DNA of 23,838 nt from Gemmatimonadota bacterium (GTDB lineage Bacteria; Latescibacterota; UBA2968; UBA8231). This document shows, piece after piece, positions 15,196-22,462 of the stretch. The stretch's first letter is position 1, and each line of letters begins with the position of its first letter. The DNA is taken from NCBI GenBank assembly GCA_028875335.1, contig JAPPEF010000068.1:1-23838 (forward strand). The letters are read 5' to 3'. Under the pieces are notes generated by a model. It was given only the letters and a program-made list of their open reading frames with translations, was not told the DNA's origin and ran no database searches. Position numbers and translations under genes: made by a program.

Positions 15196-15879
15196 ATGGC
15201 TTCAAATATCGCCAAGGTGGACAAGCGATTCTTGTGCCCTGGACCGCAGCCAAACGGCATCCAAGCCGCCCCCGACGGCCTGTGGGTCATAGACCAAGTC
15301 GATCACAAAGTGTACAAGTTGGACTATGAAACCGGCGAAACCCTGTTCTCAGCCCAGACCGATACGGCCCACTCCAGCGGCATTACCGTGGGAGACGGGT
15401 ATCTGTGGATCGCTTCTACCTATGAACTCAAAATCGCCAAACTAGAACTGGCAACGGGCCGCACCATCGCCAAATACGATTCGCCCGGTGCCGGCATCAC
15501 AGCGCCCCGGGAGGGTATCGCAGACGCGCGCACCACCGGTTCTCACGGCCTAGAGTGGAAGGATGGCAAGCTATACGTGGCCACGCCGCCTTCCCAAATG
15601 GTCCACGTCATGGACCCCAACTCTTGGAAAGAAGAACACCAATTTCGCACCCCTGGTTTTCGCAACCACGGCATCGCTTGGGGACCCGACGGCCGGCTGT
15701 GGGTAGCCGACACCTCGGCTGGCACTGTCAGTCTGCTCGACACTAAGGACGGACGCGTCTATGACGTCATTCGAGTAGCCGCCCCGGATGAGGTCCACGG
15801 ATTGACCGCGTACCAAGGCGTCTTGTGGTACTGCGACGCCCACACCCGCGACATTGGCACCCTCGCGTTGGAGAACTGA
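15196..15879 (+). CDS. Small beta-propeller protein (SMP-30/virginiamycin B lyase-like)
   Basis: Predicted beta-propeller of 227 residues with no signal peptide, so probably cytoplasmic. Successive repeats read as blades: NGIQAAPDGLWVIDQVDHKVYKLD, SSGITVGDGYLWIASTY, GSHGLEWKDGKLYVATP, NHGIAWGPDGRLWVADT and VHGLTAYQGVLWYCDAH, giving five to six blades. The spaced H/E/N/D residues at blade starts resemble the metal-lined pocket of SMP-30/gluconolactonase and Vgb relatives, so a lactonase- or lyase-like activity is possible but unproven. Start ATG 15196 has a strong GGAGGA nine bases upstream. It follows panC by 32 bases and converges with the protease gene at 15935. Function not assignable from sequence. 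Confidence 0.75.
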   Translation: MASNIAKVDKRFLCPGPQPNGIQAAPDGLWVIDQVDHKVYKLDYETGETLFSAQTDTAHSSGITVGDGYLWIASTYELKIAKLELATGRTIAKYDSPGAGITAPREGIADARTTGSHGLEWKDGKLYVATPPSQMVHVMDPNSWKEEHQFRTPGFRNHGIAWGPDGRLWVADTSAGTVSLLDTKDGRVYDVIRVAAPDEVHGLTAYQGVLWYCDAHTRDIGTLALEN

Positions 15880-15934
15880 GGCCCCCAGATTCGCAGATCG
15901 TCAGGCGCTAGACATTCCTGGGTTAGTCCCACCT

Positions 15935-17518
15935 TCACCGGACCAACATCAAACGGCGCGTCCGCGTTTCCCCGCCGACCTTCAGCATAGCCCAATACGC
16001 CCCGCTGGCCGCGCGCTCACCACCCCAGCGCGCCAAGTGCTCCCCAGCCGCGAGCCGCTCCGCCACCAAAAGGGCCGCGCGCTGGCCCAAGGCATTGTAT
16101 ATCGCCAGTTCGACATCCGCTTCCCCTGCCAAGCGAAAGGGCAGATTCACCGCGCTGTTGGCCGGATTCGGATAAGCCGGTGCCAAGTCACTAGCCCCGG
16201 TCCGTTCCTCTGCCTGCATCGCTACGACCGTGGGCGTAAAATACCGGGCCGCGAGGACAAAATCACCACCCGTCGGTGAGGTTCTGCCGACGATAACCGC
16301 CGCGCTATCTACATCCGCGACCTGCACCTGCCCTGTATTGTCCGCGCTAAGTTCCATCGCTATCAGTTCGCCACGCTGGTCGCGCATGGCGTACACCCAC
16401 GCGGCATAGTCCCCCTCGGCCTCGCCAGCGAAATCAACGGCTACATCCCCCTCCGAGCGAATAACCACATTCGCCGCGCCCCATTGGCTGCCGACCTCGC
16501 CGGCCAGTTCTGCGAAAGGCACATCAGGCGCTGCAACTGCGGCTGCGCGGCGGCCGCGCAGGGCCTCGTACCCACCCGCGTAGTTAGCCGCAATCCACAA
16601 ACGCCAAGCACCCGCGTAGTCCTCGACCCAGTTTTGGTTCTTGAACGCGTCGTCAATGCCCAAAATGCCGTTGCGCGGCTCGGCGACGATTTGGCGGATC
16701 AGCCCCGCACCATAGCGCTCGGCCAAAAACGAGGCGAACAGGTAAGTCTTGCCGTAACTCGCCGAATCAAACACAAAGTGCGTTAGATTGATACTGGGAT
16801 CCGCGAGAAAACTCGGCACCATGCTCGGGTCGGCCTCGGGAAAACCGACTAGCTCCTCGGCATACCCAGAAAGCCCTTCGTCGATCCATCTCTCTTCGTC
16901 TGAATCGCGGCCCCAATGAATTAGGTGCTGGAATTCGTGCGCTAAGGTCGCGTGGGCGAGATAGGCGCTAAAGGCCAGCTTGTTCGCGTCGAGATAGACC
17001 GTATCGCGTCGCAGTTCGGGCAGCAGTGTTTCATACACCTTATTGTCAAAATAGCCGACTATGTTGCCGGGAAGATCCAAAATCAGGATGAAGATGCGGG
17101 GGTCGCCGTCCTCATCGGCAGGCTCGCCAAAGGCATCAACCGCTATTTCAAATATCCCGCGCTCGGGATCAGCCGGAGTCGCCGCGTCAAAAAGCGCGCC
17201 TAGCTTATCCACATCCGGCTGGGCCGCGATAATGTCCCACTGACTTTCTTCGACGAAGATGTAGCAGTGCGTCCCCTTGTAGCGGCAAGTGGCCGACTTG
17301 AGTACGAATTCGGTCGGCACGTAAAAGGCGAGCTGAGTCCCCACTTCAATGGGGCCTAGCTCTTGACTTGCGCCGACTGCCTTGGCGGCTGGCGCGGGGA
17401 AAGACGCGCGGTGCTGCTCAAGCCAGCGCGTCCCGCATATCCGCTCTTCGGCTGCGACCGTCAGTGGCAGCGAAAGCATCCACGCGGCCAAGGCCACCCG
17501 CAGGAAAAAGCAGACCAT
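15935..17518 (-). CDS. Secreted zinc metalloprotease with T9SS-type C-terminal sorting domain
   Basis: Predicted exported gluzincin-type peptidase, 527 residues. Signal peptide 1-23 (VALAAWMLSLPLTVAA). The catalytic motif is HEFQHLIHW (194-202) with a third-ligand candidate Glu214 in ERWIDEGLSGYAEEL, a pattern like M30 (hyicolysin)-related peptidases; FILILDLPGNIVGYFD precedes it. Three cysteines (28, 78, 85) could form one disulfide. Residues about 446-527 are a sorting domain: PAYPNPANSAVNLPF, then VELAIYNALGQ and SGAYWAMLKVGG, ending in RRLMLVR, as in T9SS type A / FlgD-like tails. It starts in a TGATG overlap with the DUF5683-like gene upstream and is last in the cluster. Substrate unknown. 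Confidence 0.85.
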   Translation of the reverse strand: MVCFFLRVALAAWMLSLPLTVAAEERICGTRWLEQHRASFPAPAAKAVGASQELGPIEVGTQLAFYVPTEFVLKSATCRYKGTHCYIFVEESQWDIIAAQPDVDKLGALFDAATPADPERGIFEIAVDAFGEPADEDGDPRIFILILDLPGNIVGYFDNKVYETLLPELRRDTVYLDANKLAFSAYLAHATLAHEFQHLIHWGRDSDEERWIDEGLSGYAEELVGFPEADPSMVPSFLADPSINLTHFVFDSASYGKTYLFASFLAERYGAGLIRQIVAEPRNGILGIDDAFKNQNWVEDYAGAWRLWIAANYAGGYEALRGRRAAAVAAPDVPFAELAGEVGSQWGAANVVIRSEGDVAVDFAGEAEGDYAAWVYAMRDQRGELIAMELSADNTGQVQVADVDSAAVIVGRTSPTGGDFVLAARYFTPTVVAMQAEERTGASDLAPAYPNPANSAVNLPFRLAGEADVELAIYNALGQRAALLVAERLAAGEHLARWGGERAASGAYWAMLKVGGETRTRRLMLVR

Positions 17519-18123
17519 CAGTAGAAATGCCGCACCAAGAAGAAAGCCGCTCCCCCAGGCCTCACCGCCACCTTGGGCGCAAAGCTAAGCTGAGCTTGAT
17601 CTGCACGAGCAACCCGCGCCGCATGGATGGCAGCCACGATGTGATTGACGGCCACCAAGCCCGTCATATAGAGCGCCTGCCGGTACGCGTGCTGGCTCGC
17701 ATTGCGCAACTCGCGGTAGCGCAGACGCGACTCGTCGCGATCCCACTCCCAGAAGAAATCCGCGTCCACAGGATAGAGCTCGGCGTCTGGGCCGTCCTCG
17801 TAGCGGGCGAACTGGTTGTGCTCTAGCCGGCTCGTGTAAAACCCCAAGTCGTCGAAGTAAACGCGGTCCTTGCCCTCGGGCCGCGCACCCGCGCGTTCCG
17901 CCGCATGCGCCCGGTACTGACCACGGCGCACTTGGCCCAACCACTCAAAACCCCAATAGCCGCCCCAGAGTGCCAGCTCAGCGGCCAAGAAACCACCGCC
18001 GCCACCACGGGCGTATTTCTGCCCCCAACCGGGGACCAGCAAAGAGCGCCAAAACGCCCCTTGAGACGTCCCGGCCTCAGCCACGCCGGGCAACAACAAA
18101 ATCAACGCGATCCACCACCACAT
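17518..18123 (-). CDS. DUF5683-like exported membrane protein (second of a tandem pair)
   Basis: 201 residues with an N-terminal signal or membrane segment (WWWIALILLLPGVAEA, 2-17). The recognisable part is AFWRSLLVPGWGQKYARGG followed by a hydrophobic stretch (FLAAELALWGGYWGFEWLG), the pattern of DUF5683-like proteins common in Bacteroidota and relatives, and a C-terminal membrane-like segment GLVAVNHIVAAIHAARVARA. The middle is acidic and tyrosine-rich (DDLGFYTSRLEHNQF, then DFFWEWDRDESRLRYRELR). It resembles its upstream neighbour in the LVPGxGQ motif and the xNHxxxAxxAARVARA tail, so they are probably diverged duplicates. Start ATG 18123 gives a proper signal segment; the longer open frame reads back into the neighbour. 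Function unknown. Confidence 0.75.
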   Translation of the reverse strand: MWWWIALILLLPGVAEAGTSQGAFWRSLLVPGWGQKYARGGGGGFLAAELALWGGYWGFEWLGQVRRGQYRAHAAERAGARPEGKDRVYFDDLGFYTSRLEHNQFARYEDGPDAELYPVDADFFWEWDRDESRLRYRELRNASQHAYRQALYMTGLVAVNHIVAAIHAARVARADQAQLSFAPKVAVRPGGAAFFLVRHFY

Positions 18124-18127
18124 AGGT

Positions 18128-19036
18128 TCAATCCAACGGTTTGTACGCCACGAGCATGGGCACGTGCGACCGCACCCAAGGCTGCATGACCAACGCGAAG
18201 CGCGTCCGCCGCTGCAGAGCCGCTTCGTCCGCGCCCGCAGCGCGGGCGCGCGCCACCCGTGCCGCGTCAAGGGCACTGAGAACGTGGTTTATCAGAATGA
18301 CCCCGCTTATAGTGGAGGCTCGCTTGAGAAAGCGATTGCTCTCGTCGCGTTGGTCTTCGTAGCGGAGCCGTCGCTCGGAATGAAAATTTTCGACCGAATC
18401 GACTTCAGTCGGCGCGGCGGCATTGCCGATACTGCCATCGCGCCTTACGCGTTTCAGATCATCCCAACCAGCTACATATTGATCGTATTTGCCAATCAAC
18501 TCGTAGTATTGCTGAATTTCACTAGGCGCACATCCGCCAAAATCCGCACTCCCCGACTGCTGTATCGCCGGAATGTACACATCGACGACCTCGCTACTAC
18601 AAGGCAACGAGTGTGTGATCGACGATTCTTTCGATTTCTCCGAGCCGCGCCAAGCCAAGTAACTGCGCGGATCCCAGTGCTCGTCGGCCACGGCCCGGAA
18701 CTCTTGCTCTAGGTCGTTGCCCTTGCCCTTCCAAGCCACCCACATGCCCACCAGCGCAGCCTCGGCTCCCAAGAATACCAGCCCCCGCTTCTTCGATCCC
18801 GCATACCACTGGCCCAACCCCGGCACCAGCGCGGACAACAAAAACGACCGCTTCGACGACTTGCCCTTGCGCACCTGCGTGCGCGGTGTCGGCTCAGGAT
18901 CAGTATCGCCTTCCACTGCCCGCAATCCCACCAAGAACGCCTGTCCCTCCTCGCTCAAAATACTCGGCAATCCCTCGGCCCGAACGCCGGCAGCGACCAG
19001 CACGGCAACCACCAGTGCGATTCCTGTCCTCGTCAT
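18128..19036 (-). CDS. DUF5683-like exported membrane protein (first of a tandem pair)
   Basis: 302 residues, signal peptide 1-20 (RTGIALVVAVLVAAGVRA). After a basic linker (QVRKGKSSKRS) comes SFLLSALVPGLGQWYAGSKKRGLVFLGAEAALVGMWVAW (about 64-102), matching the LVPGxGQ-plus-helix pattern of DUF5683-like proteins, and near the end STISGVILINHVLSALDAARVARA, a second membrane-like segment shared with the next gene. The intervening region has about 150 polar residues, including a YYELIGKYDQYVAGWDDLKR helix and DQRDESNRFLKRAS. It ends in a region with barrel-like or anchoring character (FALVMQPWVRSHVPMLVAYKPLD). GAAAGGAG precedes the ATG. Role not known; position next to two secreted proteases suggests an envelope job. 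Confidence 0.75.
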   Translation of the reverse strand: MTRTGIALVVAVLVAAGVRAEGLPSILSEEGQAFLVGLRAVEGDTDPEPTPRTQVRKGKSSKRSFLLSALVPGLGQWYAGSKKRGLVFLGAEAALVGMWVAWKGKGNDLEQEFRAVADEHWDPRSYLAWRGSEKSKESSITHSLPCSSEVVDVYIPAIQQSGSADFGGCAPSEIQQYYELIGKYDQYVAGWDDLKRVRRDGSIGNAAAPTEVDSVENFHSERRLRYEDQRDESNRFLKRASTISGVILINHVLSALDAARVARARAAGADEAALQRRTRFALVMQPWVRSHVPMLVAYKPLD

Positions 19037-19085
19037 ACGTGCTCCTTTCTATTGCTTCAGCACCCAACAGCGCGACCAGTAACTC

Positions 19086-19115
19086 ATTATCTCTACCGCC
19101 TCTGCATCACGACAA
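19086..19115 (-). promoter_or_regulatory. Possible promoter before the DUF5683-like pair
   Basis: Minus strand TTGTCG (19115-19110), an 18-base spacer and GATAAT (19091-19086), about 50 bases before the ATG at 19036. It would allow the pair and the downstream protease to be transcribed separately from the barrel gene. The match is moderate and it does not follow the TAnnTTT pattern of the other promoters here. Confidence 0.3.
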
Positions 19116-19227
19116 TGCGGTTTGAATTGGTTCCGCGCTTGTTGTTGTCAATGCCCCACATATTCGAAGTCTTGGTAAACGTCTGTTCGTTGATTACGAA
19201 GCAATGTGCACCCCTGACAATCTGCAT
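19093..19227 (-). CDS. Possible small protein, 44 residues
   Basis: An open frame of 44 codons starting with ATG two bases after the stop of the barrel-protease gene and ending before the DUF5683-like pair. The translation is polar and not repetitive (residues such as [17 protein letters not shown] and [14 protein letters not shown]), with no membrane segment. The only ribosome-site-like sequence, AGGG, is too close to the ATG, so it would depend on re-initiation after the upstream stop. The stretch is more AT-rich than its neighbours. It could be a real small gene, a decayed gene end, or chance. I recognise no family. Confidence 0.25.
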   Translation of the reverse strand: MQIVRGAHCFVINEQTFTKTSNMWGIDNNKRGTNSNRIVVMQRR

Positions 19228-19229
19228 CC

Positions 19230-22200
19230 CTACAAATACCCAAACAACACCGTAAAATAAGACTTCCACCGCCCCTTATCTTGCACCTCGTCAATCCCAT
19301 ACGCCACATCCAGCTGCACTCGCGTCGGCACGCTGTAATAAGAAATCAAGTCAAAGCGCAACTGCCCCCCCACATCCCGCAGCGGGCCATCGCGTCCATA
19401 CCGTTCATTCCACTCGCCTATGCTCCGGTCCCAAGCCTTGCCCATGCTGCCGTACACCGCGCCATAGACTTTGTCAAAATATAGCTGTGCAACGCGCTTG
19501 CCCATATCCGGCAGCAGGGGGAAGCGCAGCATCGCCGTGCCCATCAGGGCCTTGCGCCCCTCAATGCTGTAAAACGTATAGCCCTTCATAAAATTGAGGC
19601 CGCCGAGGCGATAGTCGAAGAAACCGCCGACCTGCGACGTGTCAGTGACCGCGTCGCTGTCGATCCAGCCGCCGTATAGCCGCAGGCCCAAGCGAGTATT
19701 GCCGGGCATGCTAACGTACTCTTTCCAATCGACGGTAAACTGATTGTAGAACAGCTTGATGTAATTCTCGTCGATAAAGGACGACTGCTCGTTAAAGCCA
19801 TCGATGAAATAGTTGAACATCCGGTCGTAGCGCGCGTAGAGCTGGCGGCCCAAAGGATTTATATCGCGGTCCCGCCGCCGCGAAATCAGCTCCATCCGAT
19901 AGGTCAACCCCAGCCCAAAACCATTGAGATAGGTATAGCCAAAGGGCTTTTGCCGCTGGCGCTCAAAACCGAGGCCGCCATCGCGGCGCGGGACAAAAGC
20001 ATCCCATTGGACGCTGGCATCGTAGCGGTCATACGTAGCCGAGGCCGTCAGCTCCCCGTGGCGACCCAATTTGCCGCGCATCCCCACACTGAGCTGACTC
20101 AAGCTGAAGTTGACGGCATTGACAATGCCCGCCCGCGCTTCCGAGCTATCGCCGCGGGCTGAGCGCCGACGCTGGTTAAATACCTCTAAAAAGAAGGTGG
20201 GGCGAAATCCCTTGAACTCGTATATAGCGAACAGATCGCGGTCTGCGTTATCCGGCGCAATGGCACCCCCGGCTAATACGCTCTGGCGATTGAGCACGTC
20301 GCCAGAAGTGAGGTACGCGCCCGCCTTGAAATGCCCCTCGTCCATAAACAGCCTCGGCAGGATCCCGGTCTTGAGGAAATCGATGCCATACGCTTGGGGC
20401 GCACTCGGCAATGCGGGCACTGGCGTACCGCGCCAATCTGGCGGCACATCTTGGGAAAACCACGCCTCCTCAGCCGCAACCGGCGTCCCTTCGTCCTGCA
20501 ACCGGCGGATCTCAAAGCCAGCCGCCGTATAAGCCGTAAAGACGACCTCGCCGTCCGAGCCGACCGATGGGCTAAACGCGCCGCCAACAGTATTAGTTAT
20601 CTGCCGCAGCGCACTCGTCTCTACGTTTAGAGCATAGATATTGAAAATGCCGCTGAAATCCGACGCAAAGACGAGTTGGGTGCCGTCCGCGCTCCACGCT
20701 GGATCGCGATCCGTACCCGGCGTGGCAATGGCGAGGTCGAATGTTCCTTCAGCGAGTAGGGGTGTTGCACAAGCGGCGTCCGCGTCCAATTCCACTACGG
20801 CGAGGTCGCGCTGTCCCTCGTGCGAGATCGCAAACGCCAGCTTGCGTCCGTCGGGCGAAAAGCGCGGCGTGTAGAGCTGGGTGCCATCCGCGAAATGGGT
20901 TAGATAGCGCAGGCCCGTGCCGTCGGCCCGCATCATCGCCAAGTTGTTGTTAGTGCCCTTGTTCTGCACGAAGACGATCCACTCACCATCGGGCGAATAG
21001 GTCGGGTACAGCGCGCGCATCCCGCGCGTCAGCCGCTTGACGCGCGGCGTCTCCGGTGCTGTGCCGCTGACCATGGCCGGCACGAACCACAGCATATTGC
21101 GCCAAAAGCTAGGGCCGGTAGCAACAGAATCCCACTCGTAGATATCCGCCTGCCGCGAACCGTATTTGTCCGCCCGGTCAATGCGTGAAAAGAGCAGCTT
21201 GCTCCCGTCCGGCGACCAATCCACAGTCGAAGCCGCCGCCGGAAAGGCTGCGACTTCTTCCTCGCCCGTAGCGAGGTCGCGCACGATCAAGCCGTGCGGA
21301 CCGTGGTGCCGTTTGCGCGTTGATAGATACGCCAATTTTTCGCCGTTGGGCGCCAGCCGCGGCCGCAGATTGGAAAAGCCGACATCCACGACCTGCTCGC
21401 CCTCGCGCAGCGGCCCCAACGCCGCTACCTGCGCCCGGTAGCTCTGACGCAGAGATTCGATCCATTCGTCGTATAGCTCGTTCTCGCTCTTGCCCAAAAC
21501 CTTTTTGCACGCCCCGTCAATGGCGAGGGTGTGCCACCCCGATGCGGCCCGGTACAGTTCGGCGATCTTTTCTTCGCCGTACGTCTCGGCGATATAGCGC
21601 ACCAAGCCAAAGCCGTGATCGTACACGTATTCGTTGCCAAATCCCTGCTTGCCAAACACGCCCATCTGCTCAAAGGATAGCTGCTCGTCTGCAAGCACCA
21701 AGGAGCGGAGCACCATGTCGCGATTGGCATCCCATCGGTCGTGAGCCGTAGTCGCAGTCCCGTACTGGGCCGCGCCCTCGGCCAGCCACATCGGCATCAC
21801 CGTGCCCATCACCGGATAGGAAGCGATGACATCTGGGTAGCCAATGAGAATGTCCGGCCGGTTTTTCTCCCGCTGGTAGCCAAAGTACTGCAAGTAGAGC
21901 GCAGGGACGCGCTGCACGCCCTTGCGCGCAACGCCTAGCGAAATGATGTGGGCGAATTCGTGGGTTATTACGTTGCGCAGCCAGTCTGAACTGCCGCGCA
22001 AGTCGAAGTCGTGGTCCAGCGATGTGGCCCAGATTTCAATGGTGTCTTGATAGAAAAAAGCCGCGCCATTGGCGTAATCGTCGTGGTCTTTGAGCACGAT
22101 CCGCACGCGGCCATCGGGCGCGTACCCATACAGCTCGGTAAGGGGTGCGTACGCCGCTTCGGCAATGCGCGCCGCCCGCGCTGCCGCTCCCTCCAGCCCC

Positions 22201-22346
22201 TCGTGGTAGAAGATGCGGAAGTGCTCGGTCTCCACCACCTGCCACGCCAGTTCCGGGTGGTTTTGGGCGCGGGATGCGCTCGCCCAGCCGAGCAACAGAC
22301 AAAACGCGCAACGACCGGCCATCAGCAAGGTCGCCTGTTTCCTCAT
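19230..22346 (-). CDS. Zinc protease - PD40 propeller - outer-membrane barrel fusion protein
   Basis: 1038 residues in three modules. A signal peptide (1-27, ...ASASRA) precedes a gluzincin-like protease domain with HEFAHIISL (129-137) and the third-ligand Glu190 in [11 protein letters not shown]. Residues about 320-610 hold PD40/TolB-like blades: [73 protein letters not shown] and a sixth GSDGEVVFT. From about 680 to the end the sequence is barrel-like (for example [45 protein letters not shown]) and closes with [10 protein letters not shown], an aromatic end suited to BAM insertion. The likely product is a protease anchored in the outer membrane by its own barrel. GAGGAG precedes the ATG. 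Substrate and side of the membrane are not known. Confidence 0.85.
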   Translation of the reverse strand: MRKQATLLMAGRCAFCLLLGWASASRAQNHPELAWQVVETEHFRIFYHEGLEGAAARAARIAEAAYAPLTELYGYAPDGRVRIVLKDHDDYANGAAFFYQDTIEIWATSLDHDFDLRGSSDWLRNVITHEFAHIISLGVARKGVQRVPALYLQYFGYQREKNRPDILIGYPDVIASYPVMGTVMPMWLAEGAAQYGTATTAHDRWDANRDMVLRSLVLADEQLSFEQMGVFGKQGFGNEYVYDHGFGLVRYIAETYGEEKIAELYRAASGWHTLAIDGACKKVLGKSENELYDEWIESLRQSYRAQVAALGPLREGEQVVDVGFSNLRPRLAPNGEKLAYLSTRKRHHGPHGLIVRDLATGEEEVAAFPAAASTVDWSPDGSKLLFSRIDRADKYGSRQADIYEWDSVATGPSFWRNMLWFVPAMVSGTAPETPRVKRLTRGMRALYPTYSPDGEWIVFVQNKGTNNNLAMMRADGTGLRYLTHFADGTQLYTPRFSPDGRKLAFAISHEGQRDLAVVELDADAACATPLLAEGTFDLAIATPGTDRDPAWSADGTQLVFASDFSGIFNIYALNVETSALRQITNTVGGAFSPSVGSDGEVVFTAYTAAGFEIRRLQDEGTPVAAEEAWFSQDVPPDWRGTPVPALPSAPQAYGIDFLKTGILPRLFMDEGHFKAGAYLTSGDVLNRQSVLAGGAIAPDNADRDLFAIYEFKGFRPTFFLEVFNQRRRSARGDSSEARAGIVNAVNFSLSQLSVGMRGKLGRHGELTASATYDRYDASVQWDAFVPRRDGGLGFERQRQKPFGYTYLNGFGLGLTYRMELISRRRDRDINPLGRQLYARYDRMFNYFIDGFNEQSSFIDENYIKLFYNQFTVDWKEYVSMPGNTRLGLRLYGGWIDSDAVTDTSQVGGFFDYRLGGLNFMKGYTFYSIEGRKALMGTAMLRFPLLPDMGKRVAQLYFDKVYGAVYGSMGKAWDRSIGEWNERYGRDGPLRDVGGQLRFDLISYYSVPTRVQLDVAYGIDEVQDKGRWKSYFTVLFGYL

Positions 22347-22462
22347 CGAAGAGTCCTCCTCAGCTCACAATACAATGATGCCTCCAGTACTAAGGCGATC
22401 TCACTGCTGCAAAGGCACTCCTCTCGCAATGCTCACTTGGCGACCTGCAAGACGCCGCCCCC

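Noticed and set aside
15880..15934. Possible bidirectional terminator between the convergent propeller and protease genes
   Set aside because: CCCAG...CTGGG and TGGG-N5-CCCA can pair, but stems are 4-5 bp and no T-run follows on either strand.
19122..19150. Perfect TTGACA (minus strand, 19150-19145) as a promoter for the DUF5683-like pair
   Set aside because: At 16-18 bases downstream the sequence is AATTCAAA, with no TAnnTTT or TATAAT match; chance occurrence is likely.
22347..22462. Promoter or terminator between the FG-GAP and barrel-protease genes
   Set aside because: The best pair (TTGCAG-N17-TACTGG) is poor and no hairpin with a T-run is visible; I see nothing firm in this 116-base gap.
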